Origin: Euborellia annulipes
Lineage: Eukaryota > Arthropoda > Insecta > Dermaptera > Anisolabididae
Assembly: GCA_023213315.1 (NCBI GenBank)
Contig: JAKCPI010002905.1
Location: 1-64,000 of the forward strand
DNA: 64,000 bases
Direction of reading: 5' to 3'
This document shows, piece after piece, positions 52,068 through 62,630 of the stretch (position 1 is its first letter; every line of letters begins with the position of its first letter). The notes under the pieces were generated by a model. It made no database searches and was not told where the DNA came from. It saw only the letters and a program-made list of their open reading frames with translations. A program made the position numbers and the translations under genes.

Positions 52068-52669
52068 AGGGTCGGTTGATTCGCTTTTAGTCAACTAGCA
52101 AACTTATCCGCCAGATAGCAAATCATCCAAATAGCTAGCTTAACCTTCGAGCAGCCCTCGGGCCTTGGTGTAGTGGCTGGTCTTTTATACCAAGGGTCGC
52201 GGGTTCGCATCCTGTCTCATGCGACAAGTGGATTGGCTACCAATCTAGGTGGAAATAAATAGAGACGGGGTCTAAATGGCCTTCGCTGCTGAAAAAGACT
52301 TTAAATAAAATTTAAACAAAGAGCTAAAGAAAAATGAGTTTTTTCACATACTGGTATAATTAGCTATCTGAGGTATAACAAAAGTTTTGTGTAGTTAGCA
52401 ACTTAATAAAGGCATCATATATAAAAATTATCAAAAATTAAATTTAATTAATTTTTTAACAAAAATTTAAAAATTGCTAAAGAAATAAATAAACAAGCCA
52501 TGTGTTTCTAATTTCACCTCTTTGTTAACTTTGGGTCTTAGCTAACTAACTACGTTTTGGGCTCTTAATTAATCATATGATTAGCTTAACTAGATGTGAA
52601 AAGTTTCGAAGGTTATTCGAGGGATAGCTAGTGAATAGCTAGTGAATTAGAACTGAAGCAACCGGCCCT
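52068..52669. mobile_element. hAT-like TIR element containing a nested SINE
   Basis: AGGGTCGGTTGATTCGCTTT + TAGTCAACTAGC (52068) and GCTAGTGAATTAGAACTGAA + GCAACCGGCCCT (ending 52669) are imperfect inverted repeats. Inner AGCTAGCTTAACCTTCGAGC and TTCGAAGGTTATTCGAGGGA are also opposed. A family A SINE lies inside at 52154. No clear target duplication. Confidence 0.6.
52154..52325 (+). mobile_element. SINE family A, full length
   Basis: GCCCTCGGGCCTTGGTGTAG + TGGCTGGTC (A box), CCAAGGGTCGCGGGTTCGCA + TCCTGTCTC (B box), ATGCGACAAGTGGATTGGCT, AGACGGGGTCTAAATGGCCT + TCGCTGCTGAAAAAGACTTT then AAATAAAATTTAAAC. The head is shared with family B, showing that the two families have a common tRNA-derived 5' half and differ in body. 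Confidence 0.85.
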
Positions 52670-53061
52670 TAGTGATTAAAATATATAAAATACAAAATAG
52701 AGGGCAAATTTATCTGATGAAGAAAGAGGAGAAAATATTTCAAAATTCATGGAGTAATTTATTCAGAGGCAATTCTAGTGGAGGAGAGATTAGTTTTTTC
52801 TTCTAATAATTATTAAAATATGAGTTTGTCTAGACGCCAGGCATGAATAAAATAAAAATTATTAACAAAAACTTAAAACTAATGGTTAAATAAAGTTAAT
52901 AAAGAGTTTCTTCATCAGTTAAATTATGGGAGTAATTCATATTTCAGATGGTAGGGGGGGGGAATTGGATTTCCCCTGTATTGGTGACCCTTGGTTTAAA
53001 GTCAAAAAATTTATAAGAAATATTTTTTTATTTGAAAAATGGGTATATTGATGCTTTAGAG
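52670..53061. other. AT-rich stretch
   Basis: No gene or repeat family recognised. Confidence 0.35.
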
Positions 53062-53140
53062 CAGTGTTTTTCAATCTTTTTGAATACGCGGCCCCTTTAC
53101 AGGTCGAAAAATTCCGGCGACCCCCTTGGTCCAAAGTGGG
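53062..53140 (+). mobile_element. hAT element end
   Basis: CAGTGTTTTTCAATCTTTTT + GAATACGCGGCCCC is very like the termini of widespread animal hAT (Charlie-type) elements, and GGCGACCCCCTTGGTCC follows. The opposite end could not be located; GCGACCCCCAC near 54666 may belong to it. Confidence 0.55.
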
Positions 53141-53930
53141 CTTAAAAAATATTTCTTTAAAATTTATTGACTTCAAATTTGTTTAAAAAATTAATTTCAA
53201 ATCTAAAAATTTTAAAAAGATAATATTATAATTAATTTCTTTACCATGGATTGCTTCCTGGAAGGTAGACAACCCAACTGGCCAGCTCTATTTTAATTTG
53301 GTTTTTCGTTTTACGGAGCAATTTTCTCCACTTTTTTTTTTTTTATTTTTAACTGAAGTATAGCCAACAGCAACAACTAAATGGATATCCATAAAAAGCA
53401 AATAGTTTTATTATTTCAAGAAATTTATTTAAAAAAATAAATGAATGAAAGAGCCTTAGGGAAGTTAAAAGGGCTGTATACCCCTGTGCCATAAAAATGG
53501 TTAAAAATTATCAAAATAAATTCACGTCAAATTTTTGTAAATTTATTATTATTTTTTTTTTTTGTTGAGATATTTTTGTATATGTGTAGCTAAGGAGGGA
53601 AGGGGTGATAAGGGGAGGTAAAAGAGGGGGATGGAGGCATTGAACTTTTCTTGTATAAAAAATTTATGATCCCGTCCCCCGTACGGGAACCTCCTCTAGG
53701 ATTTGATTTAAAAAAATAAATAAATAAAGACATCAAATTTAATATTTACTAATTTTTTTGAAAATTAAAAAAAAAAAAAAATACAATTAAAATGGGAAAT
53801 CACTGAACTGAAAATTTGTTATTTATTTTGTTAAGTTGTTTTTTTTTTTTGTTGAATTTGTTAATAAATATTATTAATAAAATATAATTTTCAATACTCT
53901 CATATTATTATATTATGTCCGGTTATTTTA
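53141..53930. other. AT-rich stretch
   Basis: A GGAGGGAAGGGGTGATAAGG purine tract at 53594. No gene or repeat family recognised. Confidence 0.35.
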
Positions 53931-53999
53931 TGCTTAGTTAGTTAACTAACAATTGCAGTTGTTAATAGTTAACTAACCAAGCATTAAAAAATCAACCGT
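53931..53999. repeat. Short palindrome with GTTAGTTAACTAAC arms
   Basis: GGTTATTTTATGCTTAGTTA + GTTAACTAACAA is opposed by TTGTTAATAGTTAACTAACC + AAGCATTAAAAAATCAACC. About 30-base arms with six bases between; a tiny miniature element or relic. Confidence 0.65.
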
Positions 54000-55015
54000 A
54001 AGAATGATAAAATTTTTTATTATTCTTAAAAAAAAATTTGTTTTTTGGATAATGGATAAAAAAAAATGTCTACTTAAATCGACGTTTCTCAAATAACCGT
54101 CGCTAAATAATCATAGTATGATTATATTTTTTAAATTGAATAAATCTATTCGGCAAAGCCATATATAACTTTTAGGTTACGTTTGCGCAGTTGTGACTTG
54201 TTAAGTTACACATGCACATTTGTTATTTGGAAGATGGTAACAAGCCTGTTTGAAACTTTAAGGTGGCCCAAATTCACATTCAAACAGAACCTCAAAACAG
54301 ATTGAAAGTGAATTAGCCACTTGCCAATTCCATTTGTAACAAAGAATGCGCATGCGTATTTTAAATATTTAGTTTGCGCATGCGGACTACGGTATTTCAT
54401 ATTTCACTTCAAAGTATTGCAATAATTCAATGATAATAAGTAGTATATATATAAATATATAAATATATCTTAAAAGGCATGTGTGATTTCAGTGAATTCC
54501 CAATTTAATAAAAAAAATATATTTAAAAAAAACTAATAAATAAATAAATCCCAGTGAGACTCGTATACAAAAAAAACAGCATGTCGAATTTATATTTAAT
54601 ATTTTTCATAAAAAATAATTAAAAAAAAAAATTTAAAATATTTAATTCCCCCCTCAATTGTCAATGCGACCCCCACTTATAAATTATAAATAAATAAATA
54701 AATAACTCTCGTTATCTGTCTTCTGTCCAATCAACAAGTGCTCAAAAACTCACCTCCTTGTGCTCAAGTCGTTGTTGGAAAAAAATTGTAAAAAAAATAA
54801 AATAAAAATAAAAAATAAATAAATATATAAATAATAAAAAAAAAAAACAACCCTCACACGAAAAAAATTTAACAAAACAATTTTTTTGTGTCTTAGTGTG
54901 TGAGTGGGAATAAAAATAAAAATGCGTGTGTGTCTGTGCGAGTGAGTGCAAAAAAAAGGACGTTCCTCTCTTGAACGACTAATACTTGATCAAAGTTGTT
55001 TTAAATATAAAAGAA
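54000..55015. other. AT-rich sequence with a GCGCATGCG-bearing segment
   Basis: 54175-54400 contains TTTGCGCAGTTG, GAATGCGCATGCGTA, TTTGCGCATGCGG, reminiscent of 21487-21570, and may be an unrecognised repeat. The remainder is low complexity. Confidence 0.35.
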
Positions 55016-55049
55016 AAAAAAACATTGTACAAAGTTTGTTAGTTAATCT

Positions 55050-55120
55050 CATTATTATTATTATTATTATATTATTATTCTATTATTATTATTATTATTA
55101 TCTATTATTATTATTATTGT
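55050..55120 (+). repeat. (ATT)n microsatellite
   Basis: Interrupted ATT/TTA units over about 70 bases. Confidence 0.85.
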
Positions 55121-55449
55121 CTTAATTCTATTAAACATGTGTTAAAAAAAAAACTCAAAAAAGTGACTTTCAAACTGTGAGCTGTGTACAGACATATTTA
55201 AAAAAAAAAAAAATTAGGGAATTCTTTAAATAAAAATACACACAAAAAATATAACAACGAACAATTTATTCAAATTCCCAATTTAATACATTTTCTTGTT
55301 TATAAAATAGTTCCCTTAAAAGTGTTATTCTTATATAAAAAAAAAATGAAAACTTTAAGATCCTTTTAGTCAATTTGATTGAATTTTTCCCTTCATTTCC
55401 TATCATAGTATTCCTTTGTTGAATATACATTTATACAAATTACAGTGTT

Positions 55450-55650
55450 CAGGACCGTAGCCAGGGGAGGAGGGGGTTTGGGGGTATAAACACTCCCCCG
55501 AAATCCAGAAAAATTATAAACAAATAAGAATACAGAGAGGGAGGATCATCGTGTTAAAATTTTAAATAGTGTTAGAAATTATAAAAAATATTTTAAAATT
55601 TATTCATTTTGGAGAAGTTCTTCCGAATCCTCCTTCTGACTACGGCCCTG
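55450..55650. mobile_element. hAT-type miniature element with exact 8-bp target duplication
   Basis: CAGGACCGTAGCCAGGG (55450) and CTGACTACGGCCCTG (ending 55650) are inverted ends. ACAGTGTT is present at 55442-55449 and 55651-55658. The interior matches 28671-28898. This 201-bp copy defines the boundaries for that family. Confidence 0.9.
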
Positions 55651-55814
55651 ACAGTGTTATTTAGATTATTTTGCATGGGGATAATATAAACACTACCAAA
55701 AGAGCTAAGTTTTTCTATATAGATGGAAACCTAATCGAAGACAATCTCAACGATATTCCTAATGAAGACCTCTGCATTTTTTTTAAATATTCTTAATATA
55801 ATATATTTAAAAAA

Positions 55815-56000
55815 AATTTTCCCTCGCAGCTGCTGAGGCCATTGTCTATATATTTAAGATAATTAGCGATGACAACAGGATGACTTTCCACACGCTGGTT
55901 TTTTGGGACCACCCACTTGATCTATTCTGATGCCAGGCCCTCCAGCTATAAGCTTAAGGCGGAATAGGGCCGAAGGTGTTACGCATGTTTTTTCCCGATA
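55815..56000 (-). repeat. SINE-like sequence, diverged
   Basis: GCAGCTGCTGAGGCCATTGT, then CCACACGCTGGTTTTTTGGG + ACCACCCACTTG. The same order (GGCTGCTCAGGTCATTTAG, ACACGCTGATACCTCGGGGC + CACCAACTC) occurs at 56590-56715. The family is unclear; GAGGCCATT-like ends resemble the SINE A tail on the minus strand. Confidence 0.4.
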
Positions 56001-56559
56001 AGATGGCGTTGTGTGTCATAAAAAGTATGCCCAAAAAATCAAGTAATTCAAAAATTTGCCTAGAGATCTAATAATATTTAATGCATTTGGTTGATTTTCA
56101 TTGATTTTTTAACAATAAATACTTTATAAATGTTATTATATATTATGCATCTTTTATAAAAGCATAAAAATATATAAATATAGGCCAGGTATACGCTATT
56201 AGGGGATCAGCTGTTAGACTAGCCTGTCATCTATTGCAAGAATGCTGAACTAATTTGACAGTTGATTTTTAAATAAATCATCTAGTCTTATTTTAAAAAT
56301 TTCTTAATTAATAAGTGATTAATAATAACAATAAATTGATTTTTAAATTAAAAAAAAAATTAAAGATTATTGGGACTGATTGTTTTTTTGTATTTGCTTG
56401 ATAACAAAAAATTAATTTCCTTAATTTTTTTATGTCATTAAAAAAATTATAGCTCTATGTCCCAATAATCTCTTATGAATTTAATTCATTTAAAAAAAAA
56501 CCGCATTGAAAAATTCCTTATAATAGTCTAGTTTTTTTTTAAAGTACGTTTAGACGTCG

Positions 56560-56735
56560 CTCCTGAACCCCCTTAATAATATTTTTTAATTTTCTCTTTC
56601 GGCTGCTCAGGTCATTTAGGGATTTATTTATACATACTGTATTTATTTTAAAATTTATTATACCGAGAGCAACTGGGGGACGTACAACACGCTGATACCT
56701 CGGGGCCACCAACTCACCGTGCTTGGTTGGCATTG
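56560..56735 (-). repeat. SINE-like sequence, second copy
   Basis: Minus strand: GTTGGTGGCCCCGAGGTATC + AGCGTG, CCCCAGTTGCTCTCGG, CTAAATGACCTGAGCAGCCG + AAAGAGAAAATT. It parallels 55815. The 64-codon minus frame over it is not a gene. Confidence 0.45.
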
Positions 56736-57107
56736 GTTATATTTTGAATAATAATAAAAATGTTCGGATTATTGATATTGTTTAGAATTATTGCAAAAAT
56801 AAAAACAAAGTATATTGAAAATAATTTGCCAAAGAGATTATAAATTTGATTGCTGGAAGATAGGCAACCCAAAGTACGATTTTTTTTATTAATAATATTT
56901 GCAATGAGAGAATGTTGAGTACGCGAGATATTTACATCTCCATTCTTAAATCTTCAATTGGAGGAAAAGGTAAATATTATATTTAAATAGAAATGCCTTA
57001 ACATTTTATTTTTAAAATATATTATTAAACTATTTTAAATTTACTGCCTTCCATTGCTGGCCCAAATTCTAAAAGGACTCCATTGATAGAAAAGAATTGA
57101 AGAACAT

Positions 57108-57595
57108 AGATATATTAAGTTTCAGCTCAATCGGATGTTTAGTGGTCCAAAATACGGCTAAAAATAGAAAAATCGAAACTTTTATTTTTTTAAAGTTTGG
57201 ACACCTCTAATACAATTTTTACTATCCCTGAATGCAAAAACATATATTTACTATATTCTATAGTTATTTAGCTTTCCAAAAATCATTCATTCGTGCAAAT
57301 CTGTTAATTATTAATGAAATTATGAACAAAAAAGTTATGGAAAAGCCTTGTAAAAAAAAGACACTTTGGCTGCCTATCTCTTAGGCGCTTGGCTCTCTCA
57401 TCTCAGAAGCTCATATAAATAAACCCTATTTTTTAACTATTTTGTTCATATTTTCGTTAATAATTAACAGAATTACACGATTGAATGATTATTGGAAAGT
57501 TAAACAAGTATAGAATATCGGAAATATATTGAATTTGCATTCCATACGGGAAAAATTATATTAGGGGTATCCAAAGTTAAAAAAAAAAAATTGAA
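57108..57595. mobile_element. Inverted pair of repeat V
   Basis: ATTAAGTTTCAGCTCAATCG (57113), CTATCCCTGAATGCAAAAAC, TTTCCAAAAATCATTCATTC, TTAATTATTAATGAAATTAT are followed, after a 60-base centre (GGCTGCCTATCTCTTAGGCG), by the complement (AATTAACAGAATTACACGA, TGAATGATTATTGGAAAG, ATAGAATATCGGAAATATAT). The 38225 copy is a single unit of the same repeat. Confidence 0.7.
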
Positions 57596-58082
57596 ATTGA
57601 ATTAATTTGGTTTAAAAAAAAAATTCTCAAATACCGATATAACAAAAAAATACCTAAATTTTATCAAAAGAAAGCATGATTATTATACATGTATAGTTCC
57701 ATATTCATGAAAGGACATAAAACCTTGAACCTCGCAAATAAAGAAAAAAAAAGGATATTAAAATAAGAAAGGATTAGATTTAAACTAACTCTCGACAGGA
57801 GGTATAAAATAATATTTTAAATATTACACTAGGTGATATGTTTAAAAACAAAATTAATATTATCGTTTGAGATTAATTAACTTATTATATCGAAATTAAG
57901 AGAAATTCAAAAAATAATATAGGTCAATGTTTTGTTATGAATTAGAAATAAATAATTCAGTTCTCAGTTATCAAAATAAAAGACTCATTACAAGCAAAGA
58001 AATAGCCTATAGGCATTTATTTATTTTAATAATAGAACTCTTTAATATGTTATAATTCATAACAAAACCTTGCTAATATATC

Positions 58083-58367
58083 TGTCATCCCAGTGAATAA
58101 TTGGTTAAGTCATTTTTTTCAAATATTTTCGGGATTTATATGTTTGAATTAGGTATTCAAGTCAATTTGATTAATTTTCAGGGCGGGACGGCATTTAAAG
58201 TTTACAAAACTGAAGGTTTAGATTGACTTCCAAAAAGGCAAACTTTAATAACTTTAGAGCCAGTCCCTGGCTTGCCCATTTAAATATTATGAAGAAAATA
58301 CTTCCCTGCTTCTTTTAGGCCAATTTTGGACAAAAATCGACTTAACCACTTATTCCCTGGGCTGACA
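58083..58367. mobile_element. Miniature element with TGTCATCCCAG ends
   Basis: TGTCATCCCAGTGAATAATT + GGTTAAGTC and GACTTAACCACTTATTCCCT + GGGCTGACA are inverted (29 bases). Inside, AAGTCAATTTGATTAA and TTTAGATTGACTT form a second pair. No frame. Confidence 0.7.
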
Positions 58368-58601
58368 CATAATAAATAGACAGTTTTTCAGATATTTTAG
58401 AAAATCGAAAATGTAAATTTAGATAATAACGACTAGTTTTTGATATATACTTTAGAATGGTTTTATAATGTATGTAACGCTCTAATGTACTTGTGGAAAC
58501 TGGCGAAATGGTCTATGATGGTGTCTGGCCAACAACCAAAAAATAAAAAATAACGCGTAGTGATTTAAATTAGCTTTAGTTACTTATAAGGTGTTACTTA
58601 T

Positions 58602-58812
58602 ATTGGTGTAGTTGCTAGCTAGCGTGCTGGCCTTCTAAACCAAGGGTCGAGGGTTCGGATCCCAGGGCCTCCTATGGTTTTATTCAAGCCATTTGGATAT
58701 CAAATAGATATATTAATAAAATATGAATATATTAAAAATTCTTCTATGGCCTAAATTGCCGAAAAGACTGTGTATGTGAGAATGGGGGAAAAAGTGGGTT
58801 TAAAAAAAAAAT
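58602..58812 (+). mobile_element. SINE family B
   Basis: TTGGTGTAGTTGCTAGCTAG + CGTGCTGGCC, CAAGGGTCGAGGGTTCGGAT + CCCAGGGCC, TTTATTCAAGCCATTTGGAT, TATGGCCTAAATTGCCGAAA + AGACTGTGTATGTGAG, poly-A. The first few bases of the head are missing. Confidence 0.8.
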
Positions 58813-59150
58813 TAAATTTTATAGTCGCATTTCTTACTACTGAAAGAGACAACCCTATTCTAAAGGAATTTCTCAATGAAAAATAAATAAGTAATTTAAT
58901 AAAAAAAGTTCTATTGAACAGAATTAGAAGGAAAGCCTAATCGGAGGCTTTTTGATTGCCAGCTTCATTATAAAATAGAGATGAGATTAAAAAATAAGAA
59001 CTAAAAAATAGAAATTAATAACAATTCTTTACGCTAATTGAAGAAATTTTTTATTAGTTTAAAAATGAACAAATTGAATTGAAAAATCTAAAAGCGAACG
59101 TATTTTGTTTTATAATGTTCTTAGATGGTTTTTCATGGCTACTCTTTTAT
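58813..59150. other. AT-rich stretch
   Basis: No gene or repeat family recognised. Confidence 0.35.
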
Positions 59151-59500
59151 TTATCCCCTTGAGTACTTTTTTCCGTCCTCACTATGTTTTATCCGGACGC
59201 ATCAATATGTCATACATAATTGATTTTTTATGCGGCTGAACGAAAAAAAAAAAAATGATCACAGATGCATTTTTTTTTCCACCAGCGGTCATTCTATAAA
59301 ATTTTATTTTTCACTCTTTAATGGCATAAATGGATTTTGCATTAACAACAGCGGCTTCGAACGAAAATATGTTTAATTTTAACATGAGGTCAGAATGGGA
59401 ACGGAGAACTTGGATGGGCTCAAGGACCCCCTACCCCTTCTCCGCACCCGCGAGCCACATTACCCCTTGCCATTTGGATTAAATGATATTGTTGCGAAAA
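59151..59500. other. Candidate conserved non-coding region
   Basis: TTTTATCCGGACGCATCAAT + ATGTCATACATAATTGATTT + TTTATGCGGC includes a PBX/Hox-like TGATTTTTTATG. ATGGCATAAATGGATTTTGC + ATTAACAACAGCGGC and CGCACCCGCGAGCCACATTA follow. Unique and balanced; no frame. Confidence 0.35.
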
Positions 59501-60190
59501 TATTCGGTAACGGAAAAATTTCCCCCCTCCAATAGAGACCTTTTTTCCATTATTATAGATAAAAAAATATTAGATAATAGAAGGCTTTAATGCAAACGCA
59601 AATTGGCTTGAAAGGTTTGGATTAAGAAATTATTATCACTGATAAAGGAAAAAATATTTAAAAAGAAAAGTATTACAAAATTGTGTTTAAACTAATGCAC
59701 TTATTAAGGAGAGATGAATTAATAATTATTTCAACACAGGGAGTTTCAAAAATACTGATTACTTTTTTATTATAAGATGAGAAAGAAAAAGTACAGGAGC
59801 ACCAAAAAGAGAAAGCCTCTACTTTCTCTTTCCCAACTTATAACACCAAAATCAACTTCTCTCCTGATTATATTTCTAATAGAAAAGTTTGTTTATGGAA
59901 TTAGAGAGTCACTAGATTAGGCGTACTGCCCTGTGTAGAAATAATTATGAAGAGGGTAAGTATTTTTAAATTAAATTTTATTTGATTTCTCATTTCTTTA
60001 GGGAGGGCGGAGGAGGAATTTATAAATCTTTCACTCCACCTAACAAAAATTTCTGATGTCGCCTATGGTTTATATTTATTCAATATTTTTCAGATTATTA
60101 AAATAAAAGCAGAGTCTCACGCCTAGAGGTTTATGTTCTGGACATATTGTCTTAGAGGGAAGAATCTTTGTGATTGTATCTGAGTTATAC
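59501..60190. other. AT-rich stretch
   Basis: A weak inverted pair AAAAAGAGAAAGCCTCTACTTT + CTCTTTCCC (quoted as AGAGAAAG and CTTTCTCTTT, near 59807-59832) is noted. No gene recognised. Confidence 0.35.
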
Positions 60191-60230
60191 CTGAAGAAGG
60201 CTAAAGAATGAGAGGCCAAACCGTTGTATC
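60191..60230 (+). ncRNA. Decayed hammerhead-like core (copy i)
   Basis: CTGAAGA (60191-60197), AGGCT, loop, GAGGCC, then AAACCGTTGTATC where GAAACGTTGTATC is expected. GGC/GCC can pair. The missing G12 predicts it is inactive. Confidence 0.25.
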
Positions 60231-60531
60231 ATCTGCAATTAAAAGTTTATCCGAAATCATAGATTTAAAATTTATCACAATGACTCAAAAACACAAATGG
60301 TATTTTATTATTAAATAAATAAAGTCAAGCAAAAATTCATTGAGATCAAGATCCCTAATTCCAGATACTATCAATCAGCCCTGTCATCAATGATAGATGG
60401 AAATATTCAACAAAAGTAACAATAAGTAGGTTCTCCCTCTCAGTGATGCATTTTTCGAAAGTAGTAGGCTGAGGGAGTCCCTCTTCAATCTAGGCGAAGA
60501 AGAGGTTGGATAAAAGGAATCGTGAATCTAG

Positions 60532-60831
60532 AAATAAGGGTTAGCCCCCGGGTGTGGCATAGTAGGTAGCGTGCCTACCTCCTATGCCAAACGTCGCGGG
60601 TTCGGACCCAGGCAGTCCGATGATTTTATTTAAGCCATTTGGATACCAGATGGCTTAAATAGAAATGCCTGAACCCACAATAGATAATATATATTACAAC
60701 GGTTGTCGTCAAAGTCTTAAATGGCCTAAGTTGCCGAAAAGACTGTGTGAATGTGTGTGTGAGTGTGAGTGCGAATGAGAAAAAAGTGTGAATGTTTTTT
60801 TTTTATTTAAAAAAAAAAAAATAAGGGTTAG
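60532..60831 (+). mobile_element. SINE family B with target duplication
   Basis: The SINE occupies 60545-60818: GCCCCCGGGTGTGGCATAGT (A box), ACGTCGCGGGTTCGGACCCA (B box), GCAGTCCGATGATTTTATTT + AAGCCATTTGGATACC, GGCCTAAGTTGCCGAAAAGA + CTGTGTGAATGTGTG, A-rich tail. AAATAAGGGTTAG at 60532-60544 and 60819-60831 is an exact 13-bp target duplication, typical for LINE-mobilised SINEs. Confidence 0.9.
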
Positions 60832-61034
60832 TTCATTAACTCTAAATGAACCCAGGAAGAGAGATAGGAAATGATGTAACTTCACGGGATGCCGGTAGAT
60901 GGCTACAGTCAAAGGCCGGTTGGGTTTGAGGTGTATGTCTGCGTGCACTAAAGCCCCTCGAGTAAATATACGGAGATCCCGGTAGGAATTTCAAATAATA
61001 AAGTAACAATACAAGTCAAACAATCAATATTTGA

Positions 61035-61112
61035 AGCTTTTTTGGTTACCAAACAATTGAAATTAATAGGGAAGGAGCCAAATGGCTTCATTTGCCAAAA
61101 GTGACCTAATCA
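61035..61112 (+). mobile_element. SINE tail relic
   Basis: TTTTTGGTTACCAAACAATT + GAAATTAATAGGGAAGGAGC + CAAATGGCTTCATTTGCCAA is a diverged family A body and tail. Confidence 0.5.
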
Positions 61113-61184
61113 ACAATACAAACAATTCAAAATATTATTATTTATTAATTATAAGAGCGGTCCGAAAACAGACATAGGCCTACA

Positions 61185-61392
61185 TGTACCACTCAGTGCA
61201 TATACCTATATCCACTCAGCCACTATCGTAAACTTCATAACGCCTTTAAGTTAGGCACCTCAAACGACACACGCACACTAATATCGTGTTTGTGTGAGGT
61301 AGACATTAGGCATTAGTGCGCGTGTGTCATGTATGAGATGCCTTAATCAATGGCGTTAAAATAGTGCCAATATATACGCAGTGAGTGGTACA
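61185..61392. mobile_element. Miniature element with TGTACCACTCAGTG ends
   Basis: TGTACCACTCAGTGCATATA (61185) and TATATACGCAGTGAGTGGTA + CA (ending 61392) are inverted; inner AACGCCTTTAAGTTAGGCAC and TGCCTTAATCAATGGCGTT are too. The middle carries the opposed pair GACACACGCACACTAAT / ATTAGTGCGCGTGTGTC. Near-complete foldback. Confidence 0.8.
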
Positions 61393-61615
61393 AGATCTCT
61401 ATGTTTCTATTCTTTACAAACTTATACTGCCACTTTTAAGAAAAGTGGTGTAGCTTTTAGTACTTATTATTAAACGACTGTCTAAATGGTTTCAATAATA
61501 AAATAAACAAAAATAAGATTGGCTAATCAATTTGATGGATTTTCGATGGATAAATATAAAAGAAGGTGGTTTACATTTCTGCATCGAATGTGTTCTATTA
61601 ATATTTATTTTCAAT
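61393..61615. other. AT-rich spacer
   Basis: No feature recognised. The 118-codon plus frame that begins here (61519) runs into a low-complexity purine tract and is not supported as a gene. Confidence 0.35.
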
Positions 61616-62010
61616 TTGGAAAGTGTTCTTTTTCTCCCCGATTGAATTTAAAGGATCAAGATAATCGAAGTTTCTTCAGGGTCCTTGGGTTGGAGGAGGA
61701 GAAAGGGGAAGGGGATGCTTTTCTCTTGAACCTCCCCAGCATCCCATCCACCCACCCATCTCGATCCTTGCTCATCTCATCTCATTTCTTTCCCCTCTCT
61801 CGTGCAGAGAGAGCGAGAGAGAGAGAGAAGAGAAGGAGCTCCAAGTTTACTCAAGCCGCCAAGTTTTGCGTCTAATTAAATTTACAACCGTTTAAGTAAT
61901 TAAAATTGCCTTTGGGCGAGGCTTTGTTTCAAACTATAGCCGGCCTCTGCTCCAAGGGCTTTTGCGATACGTGAGCCCCGAAAAGTCGCTATTAAATGAA
62001 CCCCGGACAA
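61616..62010. other. Candidate conserved non-coding region
   Basis: AATTAAATTTACAACCGTTT + AAGTAATTAAAATTGCCTTT, GCGAGGCTTTGTTTC, GGGCTTTTGCGATACGTGAG and GACAATTGACTTAGC are unique and balanced. A (GA)n-rich stretch lies at 61806-61835. Confidence 0.35.
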
Positions 62011-62206
62011 TTGACTTAGCTAAGATGGATGGAAAAATTGCTCTACGTTTTCTTCACATTACACATTAAGTTATTACTTCAATCAAACTAGTATAGTAAA
62101 TTTGGTTGACTTAATTTACAAAAATAAAAAATACTATACTTTTCTCATATATCTTACAAACCTTTTAGCGTTATAAGAAAGTAAAAGGGAATTAAGGGCT
62201 TTTGCG

Positions 62207-62258
62207 CCCTCGCGCTTGGCGTAGTTGGTAGCGCGCCTGCCTTGTATACCAAGGGTAT
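62207..62258 (+). mobile_element. SINE head, truncated
   Basis: GCCCTCGCGCTTGGCGTAGT + TGGTAGCGCGCCTGCC + TTGTATACCAAGGGT covers the tRNA-like 5' half to the start of the B box and then breaks off into unrelated AT-rich sequence. Confidence 0.65.
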
Positions 62259-62545
62259 GGTTTAATATATATATTGGGTCAGTTACTATATCGTTTAGGA
62301 TAGAGGAGATTGTGTTTGATTATGTTTGTTGCTGCGAAAGCGTGGAGGTCCTAGTTGGGTTCCAGGGAGCGCAATTTTTGCCTAATTGAACACAGAATCA
62401 TCTCGCAAACTTGCTATTTTAAACAATAATTTATTTAATTGAGGTGTATAGCTGATAATACAATTTCAGATTCAGAAAATCCCAAATAAGCAACGCAGCT
62501 AGTCATTTTTCAATTTTTATTTATTTAACATAAAGTGCCAGGCCC

Positions 62546-62577
62546 AACGTTTCGGTCACAAATCGCACCGTCATCAG
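62546..62577 (-). ncRNA. Hammerhead-like core (copy j, minus)
   Basis: Minus strand: CTGATGA (62577-62571), CGGT, ten-base loop, GACC, GAAA (62553-62550), CGTTGG. GGT/ACC pairs make stem II. It is the only copy besides 47104 with both the canonical CTGATGA and an intact GAAAC. Confidence 0.4.
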
Positions 62578-62599
62578 GGCTAAAATAGCTAAAATAGCC

Positions 62600-62630
62600 C
62601 TGAAGATGACCCTAGATGTGACCGAAACGT
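62600..62630 (+). ncRNA. Hammerhead-like core (copy j, plus)
   Basis: CTGAAGA (62600-62606), then TGACCCTAGATGTGACC and GAAACGT (62624-62630). The conserved blocks are intact, but intervening bases do not make a convincing stem II. It is the mirror partner of the minus-strand copy. Confidence 0.3.

Noticed and set aside
61519..61875. 118-codon plus-strand reading frame, the longest but a few in the window
   Set aside because: The first part is AT-rich spacer, the second runs through a GA-rich purine tract, and the product has no domain-like character. No acceptor, donor or initiation context.
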